Positions 1-10,400 of a stretch of 64,000 nucleotides of DNA are shown in pieces; the stretch's first letter is position 1; each line of letters starts with the position of its first letter. The stretch spans positions 434,001 to 498,000 of the forward strand of contig JAVSML010024007.1 in assembly GCA_038503035.1 (NCBI GenBank), in the 5' to 3' direction. Position numbers and translations under genes: made by a program. Source of the stretch: Crocodylus rhombifer (taxonomy: Eukaryota > Chordata > Crocodylia > Crocodylidae). Below the pieces are notes generated by a model. The model saw nothing but the letters and a program-made list of their open reading frames with translations, was not told the origin of the DNA and did no database searches.

Positions 1-620
1 TATTTGGTCATTATAGTTCCGCATCCAAAAAAACCCCCAGCTTAAATGTAAAACACATGCGCAGTCAATCTCACATGAAGCCTGAGCAGAAGAGAGAAAC
101 ACACAGAGTCTGTTCACAGTTAAGATTGGCAGTCCTGTAATTATTCATGCCTGGCGTGTTGTAATAGGCCACCCTGTCAGCTATAATTTTGGAAAGATTT
201 CCGCCTTCAGCGGAGAATTCTATACATGCCCAAGAGGTTAAGTCAGTGATTTGGCGAGTCACTGACCTCTCTCCCCGCTGACAGTAAAAGTTTTCAGGTG
301 TATCCGATCTTGCCGGCTCGTCCGTTCTCGTCAAGAGCTCTCGAAAGGTCTATGGACTGAAGTTACCTGTATGCTTTGCTTAAAATCTGCATCACGCAGT
401 TTGTAATCTGAGCAACAATATATCTGCATGCTGTGCTGAATAAATCAACTTCTCTTTCTACACCACGCAACCACAACTTCCTTCCTACGCTGCGACTATC
501 TGTAGCGTAAGTAAAATAAACTTTCTGTGTAACCAATATGCTTTAAATCTCCTGACTCCAACTCACCGGTACTACCTACCTGTCCAGTCATAAATCCCCC
601 CTCGAGCCCAGCCGGTCGTG
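1..620 (+). mobile_element. LTR-like sequence of an endogenous retroelement (left end outside window)
   Basis: No coding potential is seen. An AATAAA polyadenylation signal lies at 439-444, followed by a C/T-rich stretch and then a GC-rich, CpG-containing end near 560-620, which resembles the U3-R-U5 order of a retroviral LTR read on the plus strand. CpG density is higher than in the following kilobases. I cannot place either end: the left end may be outside the window, and no clear TG...CA pair or short duplication is visible. No gag or pol sequence follows, so if this is an LTR it is solo or truncated. A CpG-rich unique block is the alternative. Confidence 0.4.
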
Positions 621-3139
621 CCAACCCAGGCTCGCAGGTCAGGGGTGCACTGGTCATTCGGGCACGACACAGGGCATGCTGGGAGGCATGTAAAAGCCCC
701 CCGTACCTGCTGCACTCGGGCCATGCAGGCAGGCGCTGAGTCCTGCCCCTCCCCCTCTCCCCACCTTCCCCAAGGGCTAATGCATATTTTGTTTCCTCCC
801 TACCTAAACAGGGATTTTAGAGAGAACTCAAAGGTTAGATCACTTCTGCCACAAGTTTCTTGAATGTACTTAGCCATAGTGCTAAAGATGTTATAGGCAA
901 ATAAGCTTTGACCCAGACAAAGATAACAAAATTCAGCCTTGACAGGGTTACACTGAATCTACACTGAAACGCCAGTTTTTATTATCTTTCCTCTGTGCAA
1001 GCTTCTGTCCACTCTTTCTCTACATCTTCACATCAGTCAGTTCAGATTGAATGTGTGATTATGGCAGTATGTAAACACAGACACCCAAACTATTTATTTT
1101 ACCTACTACAAATTCCTAATTTTTGAACAAATGATACAAACTCAGTTCTTCTCTGCATCCTTGGTGTGTCCAACCATGGATGCATTTGAACGTGTCATGC
1201 CGACTCTGGAATTGCAACATTTACAACTGTTTTGTGGGCATTGCCACAGGCTGCTCTTGAGACCTGTCTATGCCTGTGAACATGTGTTGGAGTCATTCTA
1301 GAGCATTTTTTAATTGTCTTTTGGGATTTGACACATTTTAGTGAGAGCAGGTGGACATGACAGACTCACTAGCATCTGTCCAGGGGCATATGTAAAGGGT
1401 TTTGGTAACACTGAAGCTACATTTTTTCCCACTATTTTTTACCCAGTTTTACATATTTACTCATTTATAATATCACACATTTTTATTATATGAAATTGAT
1501 TTTTTTCCTAACCTGCTTTATTTTATTTATTTTTCTTCCACCAAAGAGAATATTGCAACTTTGGTCCTACAGAGCGCTCTATGTACCTCATGTTCCTGTG
1601 GAAAGCTGGCTAATTTTAAATTAAGTGATTTTTAAACAATGCTGATTTGTTGACATTAAATATATTTGGCAGACATATCCCAGGAGCTAGCAAAAAGGGA
1701 CAATAGATCTATCTTGCTGTCTTGCTCCTTCTGTTTCCTTTTTGGTCCTTTTTTGGCCAGAGTCACAATACCACCTGACTAGATGAATGGAAGGTGCAGA
1801 GGCATTTTCAGGTGCACTTTGTTAGGCCTTTTGCAATTCCTTTCCAGAAATAATGTGAGAGGCAAGAGTTCTTTCAGGGATCTTGCATTTTCCCTGATGT
1901 CTGATCATGTCTTTCATCCAAGGAGAATATTATAAGATACTACAATGAACTATTTATTTGGCATATTCTAGACTTTTTTTTTTTCTGATAGTTATAATGG
2001 GTTGCTAAGTTATAACTATTTTTAACGAGTGACTCATAAAAAGAAGTTATACAATTATAACTTGAAATAGTTGCTTCTTTCCAGAGCTGCATATTCCCTC
2101 CATATAGAGACAGGAAAAAGCATATATTTTTTAACATTTATAAATATATACAGTCTTCTGCTAAAAGAGGGAATAGAAGAGTTCTATCAAAGGAGGAAAG
2201 CTGATTCTACAGTCATGAGCTCTGTGTTGAAGAAACCCTGTGGGTCATTCTTATTCACTGAAGATTATATTTTCCTATGGTATAAACTAGATCAAAAATA
2301 CCATTGTATGGTGGGAAATAGGTAGATTCTTTTTTTTGTCCACAGAGGAAAAAAGGGAGACAGTCATAATGTTCTTACTCCCTCAACAATAATATTTCTA
2401 CAGAAAAAGATGGCTTTAAAAATCTGTATAATAACTAAGCAAATGTAGGAAAGCATGTGAGTCAGGGTATGAATGATATAATGCTATAAAATTAAAAATG
2501 ACTTCCTAAAGAATGAAGTGCATACAGTATGTGCATGGCATATGCCTCAGGCATCCTATAGTTGAGTCCATATTATAATAATAGTGTTAATAATAATGGA
2601 AACACTTTAATGTAATGGCCTAATCATCAGGATACCTTTTGATATTTATTATAACATGAATCATGATGAACTCATTTGGTGGCACAATAAATCATTGTGG
2701 CTCAGAGAGCACTGTACCTTTTATATGGTGATGAAATAGAAGATTCATTCAGAAAAGGAGTAATAGAATACCAGACTTTATAATACTGATAGCACACTTT
2801 CTGGTTTCATGTATTATCAGAATGTATTCTTCCCTTCAAAACAGAGAGTAGTCTCAATGCACTGCTGTCCTAGCCACCCCCACTCTATTCCCATTATTTT
2901 CCATTTCCATGGGCTATACTGTGTTTAACTCCATGGGTGGGGTCAGGAAACAGAAACTGCAAGAGTGATGGGGAGCCCAGAGACTCCAGTGGTGGCAAAA
3001 AGAGAGTGATGCGGGGTGGGGAGGGCACCACCTGGACCAGGAGTTCAGAGGATTCAGGTTAAACCTTTGGGGGCCATAGGTGTTGTGCGGGGCATTTTTT
3101 GGACTGCTCTGGTTTAAAGGTAGAGAGAGCAGAACATGA
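621..3139. other. No recognisable gene or repeat
   Basis: After a short C-rich stretch to about 780 the sequence is AT-rich and non-coding. The open frames here are short, overlap on both strands and show no recognisable domain. A G-rich patch near 2920-3110 has no recognisable identity. Confidence 0.5.
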
Positions 3140-3521
3140 AGCATTTACTGGATAAGACCATAGGTCCAACTTGCCCAGTATACTATGTCACACAGTGCCA
3201 GATTGTGGATGCTGAAAGTTGGAGGATGAGCTGGTGATGATCAGGGTTTTTTTCCACTGTTCCTCTCTCACTTGCAGCCTCCATCATTTAAGACCTAGGA
3301 AGATCTGATCCCCCTAACTCCCATGCTCAATAGCTACTGATGCCATTTTCCTTCAAGAATTTGTCCAGTCCCTTTTTGAATCTAGCTAAACTGTCAGCTT
3401 CCACAACATCTAGTAGCAATGAGTTCCACACATTAATTACATGCTGTGTGAAAAAGAACTTCCTTTTTTTTAGTTTAAAACTTACCATCTACTTGTTTCA
3501 TTTTGTGACCCCTAGTTCTTG
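3140..3521 (-). mobile_element. CR1-type LINE 3' region, segment 1 (minus strand)
   Basis: The plus strand carries the complement of a CR1/L3 3' domain. Landmarks are a phrase near 3360-3410 matching the 'fail to hold final C-terminal' part of ORF2 and the block around 3500-3520 reading GTGACCCCTAGTTCTTGTG, a very common antisense CR1 signature in turtles, crocodilians and other amniotes. Copies of this family are usually 5' truncated, and this one continues at 3969-4120 after an interruption. The reading frame is destroyed. Identification is by recall of the family, not by a search. Confidence 0.75.
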
Positions 3522-3968
3522 TGTAACCCAGGTGCACCCAGGTATGTGCTCTTCTCTCCAAATAGAAGGGATGGGTGGCCAGGCAGGAGTGCTGTGAGAA
3601 GGCTATGTAATAGTGACCCATTCCCTCTGTTCTCTGTAGAGTCAGGCCAAGAAAAAATAGTTTAACTATATATAGATTTATTAATATACATACATACATA
3701 TATACACAAAATCCAAAAAGTGATATTAATACATATGTATAATATATACATTTTACATGTAAAGTTATATTCTATAATTGGTGACTAGGAAATTATACCA
3801 CCACCAATGACCTCACATTCTGCACAGGTAAATAACTGATCTGAAACAGGTAATCATAGGTATGTCTAAATAACCATCAAGTAAATGCAGGTGAACAGCC
3901 CACCAATCGAAATCAGGCTTCTCTGAGTCTGGTGCGCTGGGCAATGGCCCACCACACGTGCATTGTAA
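3522..3968. mobile_element. Unclassified ~450-bp insertion splitting a CR1
   Basis: The CR1 homology stops at the TTCTTGTG signature and resumes at about 3969 with the next expected CR1 block (a T-rich stretch, then 'ATCATGTCCCTCCTCAAG'). The intervening sequence is therefore an insertion. It begins TGTAACCCAGG and ends near CACACGTGCA, so an LTR-like TG...CA reading is possible. The flanks TTGTGTAA and TTGTAAAA could be an eroded duplication of up to 8 bp. It holds an A/T-rich ATACATAC-type simple repeat near 3680-3760. Its class is not settled. Confidence 0.45.
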
Positions 3969-4120
3969 AAGAGAATAATAAATTCCTATTTACTTTCTAT
4001 TCACCATTAAATATTCTGTAAACCCTTATCATGTCCCTCCTCAAGTGTCTCTTTTCTAGACTGAATAGGCTTAGGCTCTTTGGTATCTCCTTATATGGAA
4101 TTAAGAAGATATACATCGAC
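3969..4120 (-). mobile_element. CR1-type LINE, segment 2 (minus strand)
   Basis: This continues segment 1. The plus strand shows the antisense CR1 block in which a 'TCATGTCCCTCCTCAAG' phrase is followed by 'CTCTTTTCTAGACTGAATAG' and a 'CTCCTTATATGGAA' phrase, all in the order expected for a minus-strand copy. Similarity fades after about 4120. The element is old and non-coding. Confidence 0.65.
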
Positions 4121-4339
4121 AGTTTCCTCAAATCACCACTCTCAAGCTACTAATTTATCCCTGGCTCCTGTCTGTGCCATTATTGAAACTTATTGGACAA
4201 TTTTTCTAGTGAAAACGGTTTTCAAATCATATTAGCTAAGAACAGACTTTCAAAAAGCCTTGGTTGTGAATGCTTTAATTATTACACTTTACTTAAAGTT
4301 CTGTAAGTTAGAGTTCAAGGGAACTAAACATATGTTTAC

Positions 4340-4645
4340 TGTTTGCGGGGGTGGGGTGCTCAGAGCCTTCCTGCATTGGCCATTGTGGGCACTCCTGTGC
4401 ACTTCCCAGGAGGATGCTGGATAGGCCTCTCTCCCCAGTGCCACCCCCCTGCCAGCTGGCAACAGTCATCAGTGACTGAGGGGGGAAAGACCCTGGACTC
4501 CTGCAGCACCACCCAGCAGGAGCAAATACAGGGAGAAGAGACTTCAGAACACTCTCCTCACAATCTCCCCCCAGTTGGCTGACAGCAGAGGGGCAGGGCC
4601 AGCCTGGCACCCAGGCAGAACAAGTGATCTTAGGCCAAGGCTAGA
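4340..4645. other. GC-rich block of unknown origin
   Basis: A sharply bounded GC-rich segment sits in AT-rich surroundings. Frames on both strands stay open for 75-100 codons, but the products are low-complexity and resemble nothing I know. The base composition suggests an inserted repeat rather than unique DNA. No termini or duplications were recognised. Confidence 0.35.
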
Positions 4646-4707
4646 GTGCAGCTTTGTACAATGCTGCCTGATATAGTGGTGATTGTGCTCTGACTTAACC
4701 TTCGATG

Positions 4708-4898
4708 GGATCTGGCACAGACATTCAATAAAGTGCTCTGACAGAAAGTGCTTTAGGTTAATGGACATCCATTGAGGGTTAACTTAGAGTACAGTCTGCC
4801 ATTTTTAAAGTACTCTAAGAGTTGTGCATGTCTGTTCAGTTATGGCTTTAAAATGCTTCTGCCTGCTTAACCGTGATATGTGTAATGTCTGTACCTAA
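4708..4898. mobile_element. Short palindromic DNA transposon, ACAGACATT family
   Basis: The left end contains GGCACAGACATT (4714-4725). The right end contains AATGTCTGTACCT (4884-4896), whose complement is AGGTACAGACATT, so the ends are inverted repeats. The interior has a self-complementary stretch around 4787-4817 (AGAGTAC ... GTACTCT). The same terminal motif ends the elements at 35342-35557 and 52755-53005. Non-autonomous, with no ORF. The exact outer bases and target duplication are not resolved. Confidence 0.5.
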
Positions 4899-4954
4899 TA
4901 ATTCCACAGGTACATGTCAATTGGCCAAGAAGCTGTGGGTCCACTCCACAATTG

Positions 4955-5491
4955 AGAAGGTGAACTATTAATAGAAGATACATAGTAAGGAGAGCTTTCA
5001 GTAACTACTTTGCCTCAGTCTTCAAAATGCATACACAACATATCACAATCAGACCCTTAACAAAAAGGAGGACAGCCTAAGGATCATGCATCAGAAGTCC
5101 TTTGGCAAATTTGAATGCATTTCTGTCAAAAGGACCTGATTCAGTTCAATCAGCTTTCAGGTGGTGATGAAACTAGCTGAAGAAATCTTGCATTCCCTCA
5201 CAATAATATTTGGAAATATTGAGAAGGCAAAGATCCATAGGATTGGAAAAGGGCTAACTAAGTGCTTATTTAAAAAAAAAAAAGTCAAACAAAAGACCCG
5301 GGAAATTAGAAGCGAAGCATCCTGAATTAAATACCTGAGAAATAACTGCAGCAAATTGTAAAATAGTCTGTGAATATCTGGAAGAGCAAAGGGCTACCTT
5401 TACCAGACAACATGAATTTGTTAAGAATACATTATGCCACACCAATTTGATTTTCTTCTTTGACAGGAAATGAAGAAAGAGAATGCTGTAA
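4955..5491 (+). mobile_element. CR1/L3-type LINE, 5' segment (interrupted)
   Basis: Degenerate plus-strand LINE ORF2. Around 5000-5030 it encodes the linker phrase seen before CR1 reverse transcriptases (NYFASVF-like). At 5405-5465 it encodes an eroded QHGF...NLI.FFD block, which precedes the catalytic domain. Stops and frameshifts are frequent. Homology breaks at 5491-5496 and resumes at 6574, in register with the next catalytic block, so the two parts are one insertion-split element. Confidence 0.75.
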
Positions 5492-5496
5492 ATTAG

Positions 5497-6573
5497 TGCA
5501 GCACAGGGGTGGGCAATTATTTTGGGCAAAGAGCCGCTTACTGAGTTTTGGCAAGCCACTGAGGGCCACATGACAGGCAGCCCAGGGCAGATTAATATTA
5601 ATTTTGTAAATTTTTTAGGGGCCCCACGAGCCAGATAGAATGGCCAGGCAGGCCGCAACTGGCTCCTGGCCACATTTTGTCCATCCCTGGTGTAGCAGAA
5701 GGCTAGGTGCTCCTGCTACTTTAAGAGAAAGCAAAGCATATAAGAAGCAGCCAATTAAAGAATCACCTGACCAGAAGGGAGTAGGGCTTGAAGCATGTAA
5801 GCCCAGAGCCTGAACAGGGCTTGAAACATATAAGCCCAGAGTCAGGCAGTCTAACATTGAGAGCCATGGAGAGGGGAGCTCCTGGGTTAACATCTGAGCT
5901 GGTGTAAATAACTTTGGAGGTTTGAGGAAGGGACTAAAAGGAGGAGGAGCTCCCAAAAGGCCTGGAAGTAAATAGTCCTGGGAACATGAAATAGGGGCCC
6001 TGGGACCAGAGACAGGAGGGGTGAGTGTAAGCAGGGCGAGAGATCCCACAGGTCTGCAGCCCAGGAGGGGCACGTGTAAACAGAGCCAAGGAGTCTGAAG
6101 GTCTCACTGGCCTGGGAATGGGACCAGGGTTAAGAGAGAGGCTGAAGGATGAAAAGGACCACAGCCAGAGACTGGCAGGGTCAGGGTAGCTCGGGAGGGA
6201 TGAGGACTGGGGCTGGGAGCCCATAGCCCAGGAAGGGCATGTGTCAGCAGGGGTCCTGTAGCCCAAGAAGTGTGTTAGGAACAGCAGAGAAAAAGAGAGA
6301 GAAAGGAATGAGTAACATCTGCAAGGCATGGACATGATTGCTGGGGGAGGGGCAGAGGCCACATAAAGCCCTTAAAATGATGAGGATTGACACCTGTACT
6401 CATGAGGAGATCTGACTTAGGAAGCAATACAGCTGCCTCCATTTTCTCAAAGTATTGTTTCACTAAGGCATGGCAGACAAGGAGAAGGGGAGATTATCCA
6501 AAGACAGCCAGGTTGATGGGTGGAGGGGTCTTCAGGGGCCCTACAGCCACCCCTGGAATGGGACCTGGTTACA
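5497..6573. mobile_element. Solo LTR-like element inserted in the LINE (TG...CA, ATTAG duplication)
   Basis: The insertion begins TGCAGCA/TGTAGCA, with a hAT placed just inside, and ends GGTTACA, so the ends read TGTA...TACA as in many LTRs. It is flanked by a perfect 5-bp direct repeat, ATTAG, at 5492-5496 and 6574-6578. Removing it restores the LINE reading NLDFSK across the junction. Without the nested hAT it is about 880 bp. It contains tandem-like internal copies (the 'AGGGCTTGAA...TAAGCCCAGAG' pair near 5785-5840 and 'GCCCAGGA.GGGCA.GTGT' near 6058 and 6228). No gag or pol frame is present, so it is best read as a solo LTR. Transcription direction is undetermined. Confidence 0.7.
5504..5689. 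mobile_element. Non-autonomous hAT element, 186 bp
   Basis: The left end is CAGGGGTGGGCAA and the complement of the right end is CAGGGATGGACAA, giving terminal inverted repeats of about 13 bp with two mismatches. The flanks GTGCAGCA (5496-5503) and GTGTAGCA (5690-5697) form an 8-bp duplication with one mismatch, the size made by hAT transposases. The interior is related to the element at 53484-54167, with a shared stretch ending TGAGTTTTGG. No coding capacity. It entered the LTR after the LTR entered the LINE. Confidence 0.88.
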
Positions 6574-6838
6574 ATTAGACTTTAGTAAGATTTTTGACAG
6601 AGTCCCACATGACTTTTTCATAAATAAACTGGAAAGATGCAGACTAGGTGGAATTGCTGTTAGGTGGATGCACAAATGGGTAACTATAAACAGAACAATA
6701 TCAGAATCAAGAGATCTCAAGTGGGGTTCCACAGGAGTCTGTTCTACGTCTGATCTGATACTATTAAATGTTTGTATTCATGATTTGGATGCAGGAGCAG
6801 AGAGCTTCCTGGTCAAGTTTGCTCATGACACATGACTA
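6574..6838 (+). pseudogene. LINE reverse transcriptase fragment (ORF2 relic)
   Basis: An open frame runs from the upstream LTR end into the catalytic core of a CR1-clade reverse transcriptase, which normally copies LINE RNA at a nicked chromosomal target. The LDFSK block carries the first catalytic Asp. The YADD-equivalent box reads FAHDT and is followed at once by a stop (TGA), so the palm active site is lost. The GVPQG motif is displaced to another frame. Non-functional. Confidence 0.7.
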
Positions 6839-7440
6839 GGAACAGCTGCAAACCCTTGGGTGGGGGGTGGGGTTGAATTTGAATGGCAAAGCATCTTAAT
6901 AAATTAGAAATACAATAAAATATAAAACTGGGCACTGTACAACAAAATTAAAGTAAAAGACAAATATAAAATGCTACACTGAAGGAAGAATGACTGAATG
7001 CACAAATGCAGAAGTAGAAAAAACTGGTGGGTGAGTAGCACTGCTGAGATGACCTGGGAGTAATGGTGGATCACATACTTAATTTGCAACAGCAGTGTAA
7101 TTCAATTGCAATAAATAAATAAAGCAACTAAAATGTTGAGCTTCATTAACAGGAATATTGTATTTATGACATGTGAAGTGATAGTGCCACTGTTATTCTG
7201 GTACTAACTAGTGCTAGTTAGGCTGCCATGGGAATATCATGTCAAGTTCCAGGTACCACGTATTAAGAAGGATGTAGGGAAACTTGAAATGATCCAAAGG
7301 CAAACAATGAGTATAATAAAGAGTTTAGAAAGTAAGCTATATGTGGGACATATGTTTAGTATGCAGTAAGGGAGACTAAGAAATAGGAGACAAAGCTTTC
7401 AAATATTTGAAAGACAGCCATAACAAGGTAGAGGGAGCAG
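6574..7440 (+). mobile_element. CR1/L3-type LINE, 3' segment
   Basis: This continues the element from 4955-5491. It encodes LDFSKIFDRVPHDF (block A, catalytic Asp present), a LNKLERC.LGGIAVRW-like stretch, and at 6805-6835 FAHDT where the family has FADDT, so one catalytic Asp is His. Downstream are eroded copies of the usual C-terminal phrases (DLGVMVDH near 7050, then an IVPLLFW-like stretch). A frameshift separates the block B region from block A. The 3' end is not sharp and I see no CR1 octamer tail. Confidence 0.75.
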
Positions 7441-10400
7441 AACATTAAAAGTATGATGTTCTTATGCATTCCGTGTGAAACAGGCTTCTCTGTGTATCTA
7501 AGTCAAATTTCAAACTCCATTTAGAATTCTTCTCTTTGTTCTCTCATCCTTTTATCCCCATGTTGGATTGAAATTCTACATGATGGTGACTTGAAGGCTA
7601 ACAATATAGGGTCAATTAAACCTTGATGTTTCCAAATTCATATGGAAGCTCTATTAGAGTAGGTTACTGAGAAGGCCAAACAGCATTTTAAGTCTGAGCT
7701 CCACTAAGCAAAGGATTGCTCAGAAGTAGACTTCAGTGTTGTTGTTGGGTGTTATCTGAAAGAGGTGAACATAGGTTATAAAAGAAAGGATCTCTCACTA
7801 GTTATTAATGAGAGAAAGAGAGATTAATGCACACATCCCCCAGAATCTTGGATGAAGACAAGAGGCTCCATGTTCTGGAGAAGAAGCACAAATATAACAG
7901 AAAAATGACTTTTTGTACCCTTATAAAAAATGAAACATTGTTAAATAAAAAAGGTATAAGTGTTTAGCCCCACAAGGTGCGGGGCATGAAATCATTCATC
8001 AGTCAGAACTACCATCATAACCAGAAACTCAAGCCCCCTCTTCTATCCCCCAGTGTCTTTCATGCTCCTTCTAAAAATGAGAGAGAATCTTGGAGTCCTT
8101 AAAAGACTGGCCTGAACCAAAAGAATGCTTAAGATCAGTAAAATGATGAGACCGGGAAATGAATTTAGATTTTGTGTATTGCTTCCTCTAAATCTGCATA
8201 TCTGTTGCTATAGATCAAGTAAAGAGAAAATGTGTTAGACATGTTTGTAAGTACTGCATGAGAGTTCAAAACTTGGAGAGGTCATTGATAAAGTAGTCAC
8301 AAGTTAGAAACATTGGGAGAAGAGGTGGTGGGGACAGTTAAGTGACTTCAGTAACGGGATGACAGACAGCCGGTATGCAGGAAGTGCCCTAGAGAAGCCA
8401 AAGGAAGTGTCAGAACTTCAATCTTTTCAGACTCAAGATGCTTCAAGCATGTAGGCCTAGCATAGTAGAGCTCAAATACAACAGATTGGTTAATGTCATA
8501 AGAGAGCTTGGCTAGAGCTGATTCAATCAGTTATGGTAAATATCACTGTGAAGACCTAGCAGAAAAAATCTTCTTCTAATAAAATCCAAAACTTCTGTGC
8601 ATTTGCATCGCTCTGCTGAACTTGGATGAATCACTTTGCTGAATCACCCCAAAGTATTGCTTCAGAGTACAATGCAGCATACTGCCTCTTGACACAGTCT
8701 AAATTCACTGCTCTTGTGCTAGCCCTGAATGGAAAAAAAATCATTAGCTCTTGTGGTGCACACAAAGGTATAAAGCAGAGTTATTTGTTTATTTCTCTAA
8801 TTTATATGACTTTCAGAGATTGCTATTTAGTTTTTTCCAGTTTTAATTACCATTCTATTACAGGGCTGTTGAATTCAAGACACCATGAACTCAGACTGCT
8901 TTGTGTTCAAATTACACAACATACAATTATGTCTGTACATGTCTAGGACTATGCTTCTTCCTCAGTTGTCATGGATGTGACAAACACCATGGATTTAGTA
9001 ATCACTTAAAGTTTGCCTTTTTATTGAAATGCAGTCTTTTTCAGAAAAAAGTTTTCACAAAATTGGCATTGTGTCTCATAGCTTAGAGATGACAGCACAT
9101 TCACTTATGCTAACATTTCATTTGCACATCTTAATATACATCATACAGCCTTGATTGGCATTCTCATTACTTGACATTATAAAAGACTGCCTGTTAGACG
9201 ATGCAAGCAGCACTTAAATGCAACATCTATTAATTCCTCTGTGTTAAAGGAACATTTAATGGTTACTTCAGAGTGTGCACTGGAGATGAATGCTTAAAAT
9301 TGGATTGCTTGTTTTTAGGAATATAGGCATGTATTCTTGCTGTGTTGTTGTTTAAGATGTTAGATGATGCATTCAAATTCAAAATAGTGAAAAAAGAGAA
9401 AAAGAGAACAGGTACATTTACTATAATGTGGGAATCTACAGTTCCTCAACTTCTGCATAGAACTATCTTGAAGTTAATGGATATATTACCATGCACCCCA
9501 TCAGAGCTTTTAGCCCTTATTGTGAAGAATGTACTTCCTCAAAATGGCATGGAATTTTACTTAGTAATATTTCTGTCTTTCTGGCTTACAGAAAATCCCT
9601 CTCTAGGCTCATATATTCATGTAATTAAGTCTAAATTACATCAGTTGAACTCAGGTTTATTATAAGCTAAATTTCTTTCTCTTTGTGATGTCTCTTATGC
9701 AGGTTTGTGGCTAAGCCAGTACCTACTTTTGCAAAATACTAAAGCAAAAATCCATCAAAACTTATTGGCATATCTGTTCTTTGGTTCCTCAACAAATATA
9801 CCATCCAGTGTAGTATATATAGAACCGAATCCCATAACCCCTGTAAACTAGCAGTCTGTGGAGGCAGGCCTGTTTCACTAGCTGTGGTGTGGACTGCCTT
9901 TACAGTATGAAAGCTCTTATGTCCTTAAAAGGATTGAGTTCTGCAAAGGGTTTTAGAGAATCGTCCACATACCCGCACTACCAGGCATCACGCATTCTTG
10001 GATCGGCTGTAAATTGTTTAATATAAGTGAAAATAGCCTAACACACTTTTATTTTCATACTCAGCCCCAACATTTTTATTTCATGAATAAGCAAGCCCTT
10101 TAATCTTCAGCCTCTTTGGGAGTACAAGTTCACTTGATCTGAGCCTTCAAGAGGCCAAGAAGCAATATAACCTAATGCTGACCTACCTGTCCAATGAAAA
10201 GTTGTCTTCTGAGGATGACACATATACTAAGAGGGGGAACTCTAAATCTTGGGCTAGGAGCCTTTCTTCATGATTTTCAAAGCTTCTGGACATTTTTTAG
10301 CTGTCTGGATACACAGAAAGTGCCTGCTTGTTTACTGCTCCAAACTTCACTAGCTTAACCCAATACATAAGGGAGATAAACCACTGCAGTTTAGCTTCCA

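Noticed and set aside
6387..6578. 63-codon frame at the LTR/LINE junction
   Set aside because: It crosses the insertion boundary and reads LTR sequence in one part and LINE in the other; not a gene.
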